In this document: positions 17,038 to 24,846 of the stretch, piece after piece
How the letters are laid out: each line of letters begins with the position of its first letter
How positions within the stretch are numbered: the stretch's first letter is position 1
From: UBA1413 sp964472165
Lineage (GTDB): Bacteria > Bacteroidota > Bacteroidia > Bacteroidales > Prolixibacteraceae
Direction: 5' to 3'
Assembly (NCBI GenBank): GCA_964472165.1
Contig: CAYYJE010000022.1
Coordinates: 1 to 36,369 of the forward strand
Length of the DNA: 36,369 nucleotides
The notes under the pieces: model-generated
The model's input: the letters and a program-made list of their open reading frames with translations, nothing else
Databases searched by the model: none
What the model was told of the DNA's origin: nothing
Program-made: the position numbers and the translations under genes

Positions 17038-17784
17038 TCATTGTTTTGCAAAAAGCCGGGTGTTTAACATTCCCCATTTCTGAAGACGATACAGGACAGA
17101 AGTCCGCAGCACACCCAATCCGTATATGGTGCTGTTTTTATAGTTAATGCTTGAGGCATCGTCGAAATACTTGGTAGGACATGTGATCTCCGCAATGTCG
17201 TATCCTGCGTACAAGATCTGTGCAAGCATCTGATTATCAAATACAAAGTTGTCGGAATTCGCTTCGTAATTGATGGTTTCGAGAATCTCTTTTGTAAATG
17301 CCCTGTACCCCGTGTGGTATTCCGAAAGCTTGGTATTCATCAGCAGATTCTGGATGAAAGTAAGTCCCCTGTTGGAAATATACTTGATCAGCGGCATGCC
17401 ACCCCTGAGCGCTCCTTTACCTAAAATCCGCGAACCGAGCACTACATGGTAGAGTCCGCTTGAGAGGAGATGAGCCATGGCGGGAATTAAAAGCGGGGTA
17501 TACTGGTAGTCGGGATGCAGCATAATGACAATGTCTCCTTTCAGCTCCAGCGCCCTCTTGTAGCAGGTTTTCTGGTTCCCACCGTATCCTTTGTTTTTCT
17601 CATGAACGATAATGTGCCTGATGCCCAGCCTGCGGGCTTCCTCCACAGTGTCGTCCTTGCTTTGGTCATCTACCAGAATGACTTCATCCACGATGGAAAA
17701 ATCAATTTCCTGGTATGTTTTTGCAAGGGTTTTGGAGGCGTTGTATGCCGGAAGTACGACAATGACCTTTTTGTTGTTTATCAT
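17038..17784 (-). CDS. GT2 glycosyltransferase, DPM1-like
   Basis: 248 residues, GT-A fold: VIVVLPAYNASKTLAKTY, ILVDDQSKDDT, GYGGNQKTCYKRALE, then MLHPDYQYTP in the place of the usual DAD motif, so the metal-binding segment reads HPD. VVLGSRILGKGALRGGMP and LSEYHTGYRAFTKEIL are typical of this subgroup, which is common in bacterial glycan clusters. It probably makes a polyprenyl-linked or lipid-linked sugar. It has no clear C-terminal membrane helices. Start is the ATG at 17784 with an exact TAnnTTTG match 27 nt upstream. It is monocistronic and converges on the 768-residue protein. Confidence 0.87.
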   Translation of the reverse strand: MINNKKVIVVLPAYNASKTLAKTYQEIDFSIVDEVILVDDQSKDDTVEEARRLGIRHIIVHEKNKGYGGNQKTCYKRALELKGDIVIMLHPDYQYTPLLIPAMAHLLSSGLYHVVLGSRILGKGALRGGMPLIKYISNRGLTFIQNLLMNTKLSEYHTGYRAFTKEILETINYEANSDNFVFDNQMLAQILYAGYDIAEITCPTKYFDDASSINYKNSTIYGLGVLRTSVLYRLQKWGMLNTRLFAKQ

Positions 17785-17810
17785 AGTTTCAGAATCGATG
17801 CAACGGAATG

Positions 17811-17818
17811 CAAATATA
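17811..17818 (-). promoter_or_regulatory. Candidate -7 element for the DPM1-like GT2 gene
   Basis: The minus strand reads TATATTTG, an exact TAnnTTTG match, 27 nt before the ATG at 17784. No clear TTG is present at the expected distance. Confidence 0.42.
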
Positions 17819-18000
17819 GATAATTTGCAGGAAAATTATTTGATAAGTTCTTCTCCCTTTATGTCTTTGCGGACGCCTGACGAGACAAGCACCGGGGATT
17901 GTTAAAGCTGCAGAAAATTCTCTGAAATAAAATTAAGGACCGGAAGATAAACTTTTCCCGTTTTAATCTGTTTATTCCTAAACTTTTAATTGGATTTGCC

Positions 18001-18462
18001 ATGTTTGTAATCGGTTTGTTAGCGGGTTTCGTGATTTCACTGTTGTTGCTTTTTTTTGCACTTCGCCGCGTCATGTTTCTGGAAAATGAAAGCAGGTTTG
18101 GTTTTGAAGAAACCAATGCCGGCATTGAGAAACAGGCTGCAGAAATGAAGTGGGGGATCCCTTCTCAGTATGACCTCCAGGCTACCCTTGAAAAAAATGG
18201 TTTTGAGGTCCGGCCTGTAAGAATTTTCTCATTGTGCAAGCCCTCAGTAGCCCATAAAATCCTCGGCACAAACAAGGAAAGGATTGCTTCAGCCCTGATG
18301 CCCTGCCGTGTTTCCGTATATGAGCGCAATGACGGGAAAGTGTATGTGTCACGGCTGAACGCGGCACTCTTCTCAAGGTTTCTGGGAAAACAGATCAGGG
18401 AAGCCATGAAGGAGGCGGCTGTTGAAAATGAACGGATACTGGAACCCTTGGTCAGGAACTGA
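18001..18462 (+). CDS. DUF302 domain protein with N-terminal membrane anchor
   Basis: 153 residues. A membrane helix (about 2-22, GLLAGFVISLLLLFFAL) is followed by a DUF302 (PF03625)-like domain: LQATLEKNGFEVRPVRIFSLCKPSVAHKIL, then the conserved LMPCRVSVYERNDGKVYVSRLN. DUF302 proteins have no settled biochemical role. It starts at the first ATG of the frame after a 216-bp gap from the divergent GT2 gene and ends 3 bp before the convergent radical SAM gene. There is no clear functional link to its neighbours. Confidence 0.8.
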   Translation: MFVIGLLAGFVISLLLLFFALRRVMFLENESRFGFEETNAGIEKQAAEMKWGIPSQYDLQATLEKNGFEVRPVRIFSLCKPSVAHKILGTNKERIASALMPCRVSVYERNDGKVYVSRLNAALFSRFLGKQIREAMKEAAVENERILEPLVRN

Positions 18463-18465
18463 AAA

Positions 18466-19590
18466 TCAGCGTTGGTCCCAATTCCCGGCAATCACTTTCC
18501 CGCACGATTTGCATTTCCCGTCCTCCATGTTGTTGTGCACGATGGAATAGCCCCGCCGTTCGATCACCATCTTTTCGCACGAAGGACAATAGGTGTTTTC
18601 AAATCCTTTACCCGGCACGTTCCCGATATACACAAATTTAAGTCCCTCGGCCAAAGCGGCTTCCCTGGCTTTGATCAGGGTATTCAACGGGGTGGGTGGC
18701 AGTTGGGTAAGCTTGTAGAGCGGGGTAAACCTGCTGAAATGAAGGGGGACCTCCTGAAATCCGTTTTGCGCCAGCCATTTGCACATCCGGCTTATCATGT
18801 CGAGGTTATCGCTCCAGGAAGGTACCACCAGATTGGTAATCTCGAGCCATGTCTTGCTTTTCTGAAAAGTCACCAGCGTGTCAAGCACAGGTTGTAACTT
18901 TCCGCCGGTAAGTTTGAGGTATACGGCGTTGTCGAATGCCTTCAGGTCGATATTGGCTGCATCGATAAAGGGGATAAGCTTCCTGAGCGGATCAGGATTG
19001 ATGTACCCGTTCGACACCATGATGTTCCTTATCCCTTTCCCTGAAGCAATTTTTGCCGTGTCGAACATGTATTCATAAAAGGAGATGGGCTCCGAATAGG
19101 TATAGGCAATTGACTGACAGTCGCTTTCCATGCAGGTTTTTACCACATCGGCGGGCATCAGGGTGATGTTCCGGGTTTTGGACGGACTGGTCTGTGAGAT
19201 TTCCCAATTCTGGCAGTTCAGGCAAGCGAAACTGCAACCCGCCGTGGCAATGGAGAAAGTCTTTGATTGCGGCATAAAATGGAGGAGCGGCTTTTTCTCG
19301 ACCGGGTCGACATGGACTGCACAAGGGTTTCCATATGCCACTGAATACAATTTGTTGCCGATATTTACCCGGTTGTGGCAGGTACTCTCTTCTCCCGGTT
19401 TAAGGGTGCATTCGTTGGGGCAGATGCCACAGAGCACCCCGCGGGGAGTAACGGTGTAAAAATGGGCTTCTGTGCTGAACTTTCCGGGGTCCCTGCCTGT
19501 GTAGGCAGCCCTGGAAAGGCCGGGGCAGGCCATACAAGCTATGCCGGCCACACTTAATCTGAGAAACTCTCTTTTTGTCAGGATGCTCAT
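18466..19590 (-). CDS. amrS: AmmeMemoRadiSam system radical SAM enzyme with Tat-like signal
   Basis: 374 residues of the PflA-like radical SAM family found with Memo and AMMECR1. The [4Fe-4S] triad is C119-x3-C123-x2-C126 (AGCSFACLNCQNW). An N-terminal cysteine set (CGICPNEC, STCHNR; 54-71) and a C-terminal zinc-ribbon-like CPSC...CKSCG, ending in GNW, are typical of the subfamily. Unusually, it opens with TKREFLRLS and a hydrophobic stretch ending SRAA (residues 5-29), which resembles a Tat signal with Lys-Arg in place of Arg-Arg. I start at the ATG at 19590; a GTG one codon upstream is possible. Last gene of the operon, 46 bp after the membrane protein. Substrate unknown. Confidence 0.92.
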   Translation of the reverse strand: MSILTKREFLRLSVAGIACMACPGLSRAAYTGRDPGKFSTEAHFYTVTPRGVLCGICPNECTLKPGEESTCHNRVNIGNKLYSVAYGNPCAVHVDPVEKKPLLHFMPQSKTFSIATAGCSFACLNCQNWEISQTSPSKTRNITLMPADVVKTCMESDCQSIAYTYSEPISFYEYMFDTAKIASGKGIRNIMVSNGYINPDPLRKLIPFIDAANIDLKAFDNAVYLKLTGGKLQPVLDTLVTFQKSKTWLEITNLVVPSWSDNLDMISRMCKWLAQNGFQEVPLHFSRFTPLYKLTQLPPTPLNTLIKAREAALAEGLKFVYIGNVPGKGFENTYCPSCEKMVIERRGYSIVHNNMEDGKCKSCGKVIAGNWDQR

Positions 19591-19639
19591 CACACAGCGC
19601 TAAAGAACCCTGAAGATACAGCAAAAACTGTTCCGGGAA

Positions 19640-22120
19640 CTACGGGGTTTCACGTTTTTTTTGAAGCAGGTTTAATCCTGCAACCAGAAGATTAAGCCCG
19701 GCAATGATGAAGCAGCTGCCAAACACCCCGGTCAGCGGGACCAACAGGGTGGTGATGACCAGTGCCCCAAGGGCCGAGCCCCACAAATCGGCTGCGTATA
19801 CCGAGGCTGCTGCACGTGGTTCGCCGGACGGATAATTCCGGGTGGTGGTGACAAACTGAAATCCGCTGAGAAAAGAAGGGATCAAAAGGGCAGGGATAAA
19901 AATCAGCCAGAGCAGGACAGGGGAGGAGCTGCCCAGTCCCGGTCTCCAGATGAGGGGCAACAACAACATATATCCGGCCAGCATCAACTGTCCGGCCAGA
20001 AAATGACTCCTGCCCGTACGATACCGGTCCCCGGCAGCCGACCCCATGGCCAATCCTCCCATAAAGAGTGCGAAGATAATTCCAATGGCGGAATAAAGGT
20101 TCCCGAAAGCCACCTGGAACCAGAAGATCAGGAGAATTTCCGTGGATGAAGCGGTTAACCCGGTGACAAACATACCGGCAGTAACCGGGTTCATCCGGAG
20201 TATAAAAATGAGGAGCACCACCAACGGGATAACCAGCAGGAAATAGTTGCGGCCCATAAACTGTGAAAAGTACCGGAGGGTATGGAAAAATACCGGAAGT
20301 GGTTTCAAGTCGGTGTTGGTTCCGGATGTCCCTTTAATCTCCTGAAGAATTTTCTCCCCGCGTGATTGCAGGGAATTGTCATCCATGTAATCCGCATTGA
20401 CATAATTTCCGCCGATTCCCCGAAAGACGGAAAGTTCCCCGGGGCGGGCTGACAAGGGTCCGTCGGATGCGATAAAATAATCGCGTTCACCGGGGATGAT
20501 AATCGTATGTTTTAGGTATTGCGACAAGGTATGGTAAAGGGAAGCTTCTGTTTTTATCTTTTCCGGAGAGAGGTAATTCCCGCTTGAAGAAACTCCGTAA
20601 ATTACAACTCCTTCCGGTTTAAGCCTTTGTGTAAGAGAAGCCATGAAACTTTCAGTATAATAGCGGTTTAATTGCAGACTTGAAGGATCTGGAACTGCAA
20701 CGATTATCACATCCCAGGAGTCACTGCTCTTCTGGATAAACCGTCTGCCATCTCCCGGAATGGTGACAATCCGGTCATCTGTCGGTGTCCCGCGGTACCG
20801 GCTGACCAGCTCTGTAAGTCCCGGATTGATTTCCACGTAGTCAAGCCGGGAAATCCCGGGATATTTAAAAACTGCGGCCGACATGGCATAGAGATCCCCT
20901 GAAATCAGCAGGACCTCCTGCGGAGCAGGGTGCTGCAACATGGCATAGTGGACGAACTCCTCGCTGACAACTGCGTCCCCGGTGGTAAAAAGTGCAGATC
21001 CATTTTCGAAAATTGTCTTTTCATCACCATTGGCGCAAACCGTAATATTCCCATATGGTGTTTCATAGGTGGCCATCACTTCCTGGTTCCCGAAAAGCAG
21101 GGATTTGATCTTCAGGTCGAGCGGAAACACAAAAAACAGGATCAGCAGGGTGACAACGAATACCAAGGCGGAAAGCAACTGTTTCTCTTTCCGGAACCCC
21201 CATAACACGCCAAGTACCGGCAATGATGTAATGAGCAGGGATTCCATGACGCTGAGCCACCGGATCAGCAGAAAGGATACAGCCACCCCTCCAATCAGGC
21301 TTCCGGCTGTTTCCAACGCATAAATAAGGGCAAAACGGTGTTTCCCCTTTTCCCCGGCTTTCACCAGCAGGGCAAAGGTGTATCCCGACAAGAGGCACAG
21401 CGGAGTAAGAAGTACCAGAAGAGCGATGATAAACCACACCGGATTCACCAGGGTTCCCGGCAAAAAAAAGAGATTTTTTCCGGCATTCATTGCCAGCACT
21501 GTCAGAGGAGGCAAAAACGCCATCAGAATAAACAGGCGTGTCAAAACCGGGGAAATTGACGCTTTCCGATAGGATCGGCCCAGCCAGCTTCCAAGTCCCG
21601 TTAAAAACATCCAGGCAGCCAGTGTCCAGGCCATCATTACTTCATTTCCCTGAAAAACGGTGGTAATCTCGCGAATAAGCAACACCTGCACTGCCATGGT
21701 GAAAAAACCCAGAACCAGCGCTTGTGCCTTCACTTCTTTCCCGAATGGAGACGCTCCTGCTTCCATGCTTCCCGGCTGGTCCACGGATGGGAATGATCTC
21801 TCTTTTTTAAAGAGATTCCAATAATAGGAGAGGTGCCATCCCAGGTGGATGATTGTCACGGTGGTCATCAGGATGCCCGCGTTGACATGCCATTTTATCA
21901 TGGTTTCAAGCCAGGGCCACTCGAACCTGTAGTTGGCCTTTACCGCCAGGAGGAGGCCAATTACGGAGGAGAAGAGGAAGGAAATCAGGAGAAGGAGATT
22001 CCAGATCTTTCGATGGACAATACGCGTCAGGATTCCTGCTTTTGACAGAATTACAGAAATCAGGTAAAATCCGGTCGTAAGAAGGAGAATGGGTATGACA
22101 AGGTAGGGAGCCTGCATCAT
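19640..22120 (-). CDS. Polytopic spermidine-synthase-like protein with His-rich N-terminal membrane module
   Basis: 826 residues. Residues 1-105 form three membrane helices with His36, His78, His92 and His96 (WHVNAG, IIHLGWHL), resembling a haem-binding cytochrome-b-like or DUF4405-like bundle. Then come about eight membrane helices, a soluble aminopropyltransferase-like (PF01564) domain at about 355-590, and six or so further helices. The soluble domain keeps YVEINPGL, GDGRRF and VPDPSSLQLNRYYTESF, but the SAM-binding GGGDGG is replaced by LISGDLYAMS, so true aminopropyl transfer is doubtful. The start overlaps the AMMECR1 stop by 4 bp (ATGA). Partner role inside the AmmeMemoRadiSam operon is inferred from position. 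Confidence 0.85.
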   Translation of the reverse strand: MMQAPYLVIPILLLTTGFYLISVILSKAGILTRIVHRKIWNLLLLISFLFSSVIGLLLAVKANYRFEWPWLETMIKWHVNAGILMTTVTIIHLGWHLSYYWNLFKKERSFPSVDQPGSMEAGASPFGKEVKAQALVLGFFTMAVQVLLIREITTVFQGNEVMMAWTLAAWMFLTGLGSWLGRSYRKASISPVLTRLFILMAFLPPLTVLAMNAGKNLFFLPGTLVNPVWFIIALLVLLTPLCLLSGYTFALLVKAGEKGKHRFALIYALETAGSLIGGVAVSFLLIRWLSVMESLLITSLPVLGVLWGFRKEKQLLSALVFVVTLLILFFVFPLDLKIKSLLFGNQEVMATYETPYGNITVCANGDEKTIFENGSALFTTGDAVVSEEFVHYAMLQHPAPQEVLLISGDLYAMSAAVFKYPGISRLDYVEINPGLTELVSRYRGTPTDDRIVTIPGDGRRFIQKSSDSWDVIIVAVPDPSSLQLNRYYTESFMASLTQRLKPEGVVIYGVSSSGNYLSPEKIKTEASLYHTLSQYLKHTIIIPGERDYFIASDGPLSARPGELSVFRGIGGNYVNADYMDDNSLQSRGEKILQEIKGTSGTNTDLKPLPVFFHTLRYFSQFMGRNYFLLVIPLVVLLIFILRMNPVTAGMFVTGLTASSTEILLIFWFQVAFGNLYSAIGIIFALFMGGLAMGSAAGDRYRTGRSHFLAGQLMLAGYMLLLPLIWRPGLGSSSPVLLWLIFIPALLIPSFLSGFQFVTTTRNYPSGEPRAAASVYAADLWGSALGALVITTLLVPLTGVFGSCFIIAGLNLLVAGLNLLQKKRETP

Positions 22121-23411
22121 TTCCCATTTTTAAATTCTGCGTTCCGGAATTCTTCTTCACTGAAGATGAGCGCCTGATAGGTGTAGAGTTCTACATCCCG
22201 CTCTTTCCAGCTGTCCCATTCCAGTCCGGCTTTGTCCCTGGAACAGTGTCCAAGGAATTCTTCCTTTGTCCAGCCGGTCTCCTCAGCCACCTGCGGTAAA
22301 AAAGTGCCCGCCCGGTTCTCCTTGCGGATGTATATCCCGTCTTTTCCCAACCTGAATTCACTGGCTGAAGCGATCCTTTTCATCGGAGAAAGGACCGAAA
22401 TCTCAATGTTGATTTTTTCCATTTCCCGGAGAGTGACCGGTGAAAAGCGGGTATCCCGTGTGGCAGCTGAAATTGCCATTTCCTTTACTGTCTGATACAG
22501 GGAACTTTGTGATGAAAAATTGCCGATGCATCCCCTGAGTTCCCCGTCCTTCCTGAGGGTTACGAATGCTCCGGCTTTCCGGGTCAGGTCGGAACTGAGG
22601 GATTCTTCCGGAACCTGCGGGAGGTTGCGATGATTCAGGTAGGATACGATGGTGCTCCTCGCCAGCTCCAGCAATTTCCGTTTGTCACTTTCCGGGAGAT
22701 CAAAGTCCTGATGGCTTTCAGGATTCCCGTAAACCGCCATCGCCTGGTAGCCTACCACCTTTTCACGGTCACCATGCGGTGAGTGGCCGCTGTTGCGGTA
22801 CATCAACTTCCGGTANNNNNNNNNNNNNNNNNNNNNNNNNNNNNNNNNNNNNNNNNNNNNNNNNNNNNNNNNNNNNNNNNNNNNNNNNNNNNNNNNNNNN
22901 NNNNNNNNNNNNNNNACTGAAGAAAGGGGAGTTGCACTTCGATGCAGTGTTCCTGTTTATGGGGTGCAGGATTGTCGGTGACCAGTTTATGTTTCTTCAC
23001 CAGATCCAGGGCAAGGGGATCGACGGGGACATGACCCAATGGAGTGATAAAATCGCCCTGGGTGTATATGGCCGCTCCGTTGAACCAGGTTCTGTGGGCA
23101 GGCCCGATGATAAAAATGTGCGTATAATTCTTATCCCTGTCCACCTTTTGAAAGCCGGCAGCGGCTACCTCACCCGAGAAAACATAACCGGCATGGGGAA
23201 CTACAATGGCAAGTGGATCTCCTGGCGGGTCCGGGGATTTTTGACTGAAGAATCCTTCCAGCATATGCTTCAAATCTGCCGGGTTGGCTGGATAAAAGGA
23301 TCCGGCGACTGCTGGAGTGCGGTCAGTTTTCTCTTTTCCGGCAGGTTCTCCGGCAACGGGTGCGAAAAACATCAGCGCCAGAATGCAAAACACTTTAACA
23401 TACCTTTTCAT
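22117..23411 (-). CDS. amrBA: Memo-AMMECR1 fusion (AmrB-AmrA), exported; interrupted by assembly gap
   Basis: Starts at the ATG at 23411 with a Sec signal peptide (MKRYVKVFCILALMFFAPVAG). The Memo domain follows: TPAVAGSFYP, PHAGYVFSG (His73), GPAHRTWF (His106) and EHCIEVQLPFLQ (153-165), then 100 N. After the gap, YRKLMYRNSGHSPHGD and VVGYQAMAVYG are the end of a Memo domain, and the frame continues without a stop into AMMECR1, with its hallmark LRGCIGNF and SAATRDTRF. The two domains are therefore one protein, which is known in some bacteria. The remaining Memo metal-site residues lie in the gap. The 100-N filler puts the halves out of frame; a true gap of 3n+2 nt would join them. An exact -7 element lies at 23446. 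Confidence 0.88.
22816..22915. other. Assembly gap, exactly 100 N
   Basis: A run of 100 N inside the Memo domain. Memo-family length suggests that roughly 100-120 residues are missing, so the real gap is probably 300-360 nt. Frame arithmetic: the codon for Gln165 ends at 22917, one base (22916) begins the next codon, and a codon boundary falls at 22815 after the gap, so the true length must be 3n+2. Confidence 0.98.
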
Positions 23412-23445
23412 AAACGCCGATTTCGGGGTGACCTTTCTCTTCTTA

Positions 23446-23453
23446 CAAATATA
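23446..23453 (-). promoter_or_regulatory. Candidate -7 element for the AmmeMemoRadiSam operon
   Basis: The minus strand reads TATATTTG, an exact TAnnTTTG match, 35 nt before the ATG at 23411. TTTG words occur upstream only at closer spacing than normal. It lies back to back with the promoter of the divergent isomerase-like gene. Confidence 0.42.
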
Positions 23454-23489
23454 AGCCAAAGATCCCAAAAGGCGAATTCCCGGACAAGT

Positions 23490-23520
23490 TTTGTGGATTA
23501 ATCTGAAAATTCTATTTTTA
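23490..23520 (+). promoter_or_regulatory. Candidate Bacteroidota promoter for the isomerase-like gene
   Basis: TTTG (23490-23493), a 19-nt spacer and TATTTTTA (23513-23520, one mismatch to TAnnTTTG) lie 17 nt before the ATG at 23537. Spacing is ideal. Confidence 0.5.
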
Positions 23521-23536
23521 TAAAAAAAACAGTACC

Positions 23537-24499
23537 ATGAACAATCGCAGGAATTTTCTGAAGAGTGCCTCAATGGCTGTCGCCGGCGCCGGACTGGCTA
23601 TGACGGGTTGTGCTCCTAAAACCGCAGTGCCGGAAACTGTGAAAGCTGCCGGCAAACCTTCGAACAGGATTGGGATATCTACCTATTCCTTCTGGCAGTT
23701 CAACGGCCCGAAAGAGAATGTACCCATCGAAATGTGCATCGAAAAAGCTGCAGAAATGGGCTTCGACGGCATCGAGTTCCTGCTGATGCAGATGACCTCG
23801 GAAGAAAATAACTATCTGCAGATGCTTAAACGAAGAGCTTTCCATGCAGGACTCGATATCATGGGCTTCAGCACCCACCAGGGATTTGTCTTCCCCGACA
23901 GGAATACCCGCGATGAGGAGATCGCCAAGACCATCCACCAGATTGAACTGGCTTACCAGCTGGGGATACCCACCATGCGGCTCAACACCGGCCGGTGGCG
24001 TACCATCGAGTCGTTCGACGACTTCATGGCCCAAAAGGGGATAGAACCCGTGTTGGAAGGGTATACCGACGACCAGGGCTTTGAGTGGGTGATCGATGCA
24101 ATTCAGAAATGCCTGCCCACGGCCGAAAAGTGCGGGGTGGTGCTCGGACTGGAAAACCACTGGGGACTGGGCCGCACTGCCGACGGAGTGCTGCGGATCG
24201 TTGATGCCGTCAACTCTCCGTGGCTCCAGGTGACCGCTGATACCGGCAACTTCCTTGAAAACCAGTATGAACAGCTTGAAAAACTGGCCCCAAAAACCTC
24301 TCTCGTGCAGGCCAAAACCTATTTCGGCGGGGGAAAATGGTACACGCTCGATATCGATTACCTCAGGGTGGCAGAAATCTTCCGGAAAGCCGGCTACAAA
24401 GGATATGTCTCTCTTGAATTCGAAGGGAATGAAAATCCCCTGGAAGCCATCCCCAAAAGTCTTGCCATGCTGCGGGAGGCGTTTCAAATTCCGGCGTAA
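23537..24499 (+). CDS. Tat-exported lipoprotein, xylose isomerase-like TIM barrel
   Basis: 320 residues. The N-terminus has a twin-arginine signal (NRRNFLKSASMAVAGAG) and a lipobox (AMTGC, Cys25), so it is probably a periplasmic or outer-membrane-attached lipoprotein exported folded. The rest is a sugar phosphate isomerase/epimerase-like barrel (PF01261): ISTYSFWQF, AAEMGFDGIEFL, MRLNTGRW, GLENHWGL, VTADTGNFLEN and GYVSLEFEGNENP, with Glu, His and Asp residues suited to metal binding. Members of this group in Bacteroidota usually act on sugars or inositols, but the substrate is not predictable here. It is divergent from the AmmeMemoRadiSam operon with its own promoter. A large antisense ORF over it is a shadow. 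Confidence 0.87.
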   Translation: MNNRRNFLKSASMAVAGAGLAMTGCAPKTAVPETVKAAGKPSNRIGISTYSFWQFNGPKENVPIEMCIEKAAEMGFDGIEFLLMQMTSEENNYLQMLKRRAFHAGLDIMGFSTHQGFVFPDRNTRDEEIAKTIHQIELAYQLGIPTMRLNTGRWRTIESFDDFMAQKGIEPVLEGYTDDQGFEWVIDAIQKCLPTAEKCGVVLGLENHWGLGRTADGVLRIVDAVNSPWLQVTADTGNFLENQYEQLEKLAPKTSLVQAKTYFGGGKWYTLDIDYLRVAEIFRKAGYKGYVSLEFEGNENPLEAIPKSLAMLREAFQIPA

Positions 24500-24531
24500 A
24501 ATTCCGGTGGCCAGTTTGGCCATTCAAAATT

Positions 24532-24577
24532 GTTCAATGGTTCCAGGTTCCGGGTTCCAGGTTGTTCCAGGTTCTGT
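24532..24577. repeat. GTTCCAGG-type short repeats
   Basis: Four to five irregular copies of an 8-10 bp word (GTTCCAGG, GTTCCGG, GTTCCAGG, TTGTTCCAGG, TTCTGTCAGG) directly downstream of the isomerase-like gene. First of several different repeat words in the 337-bp non-coding stretch 24500-24836. Confidence 0.7.
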
Positions 24578-24602
24578 CAGGATTCACAATACGATCATAA
24601 TT

Positions 24603-24698
24603 GTGATCCGGTGATCCAGTGATTCCGTGATCCAGTGATTCCGTGATCCAGTGGTTCCGTGATCGAGTGATCCGGTGATTCAGTGATCCGGTGATCCG
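24603..24698. repeat. 8-bp tandem repeat GTGATCCR, 12 copies
   Basis: Twelve uninterrupted 8-bp units: GTGATCCG, GTGATCCA and GTGATTCC variants, with one GTGGTTCC and one GTGATCGA. No ORF of interest covers it. Between it and the next array (24699-24770) I see only non-repeat sequence with a GCTGCGCTC word, whose reverse complement recurs at 27658-27666. Confidence 0.92.
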
Positions 24699-24770
24699 GT
24701 CTCGTCTGAGCCGGGACTCCGCTGCGCTCTGTGATTCCATTTGTGGCTCCGGACAAACCCAGACCACATT

Positions 24771-24824
24771 GACAACCCCGACAACATGGACAACCCTGAC
24801 AACCCCAACAACCCCGGTAACGAG
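24771..24824. repeat. 9-bp tandem repeat GACAACCCC, 6 copies
   Basis: Six 9-bp units (GACAACCCC, GACAACATG, GACAACCCT, GACAACCCC, AACAACCCC, GGTAACGAG). The same word forms the array at 27539-27592, downstream of thrA, so the family recurs at two gene borders about 2.8 kb apart. Confidence 0.88.
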
Positions 24825-24846
24825 TCCCTCAGTCTCTCAGTCCCCC
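24823..24846. repeat. 8-bp repeat AGTCCCTC, 3 copies, across the thrC stop codon
   Basis: Three 8-bp units (AGTCCCTC, AGTCTCTC, AGTCCCCC) are the reverse complement of the GGGACTGA word inside miaA. On the minus strand the TGA stop of thrC (24839-24837) lies inside one of these units. Confidence 0.8.

Noticed and set aside
17038..17784. HPD in place of DAD in the third GT2 as a sign of inactivation
   Set aside because: DPM1-like subgroups tolerate this variation and the rest of the domain is intact, so there is no basis for calling it a pseudogene.
24508..24522. TGGCCA-GTT-TGGCCA inverted repeat after the isomerase-like gene
   Set aside because: A 6-bp stem without a T run; too weak to call a terminator.
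23570..24523. 317-codon ORF on the minus strand
   Set aside because: Antisense shadow of the isomerase-like gene, which has a signal peptide, a lipobox and family motifs; the antisense product has none.
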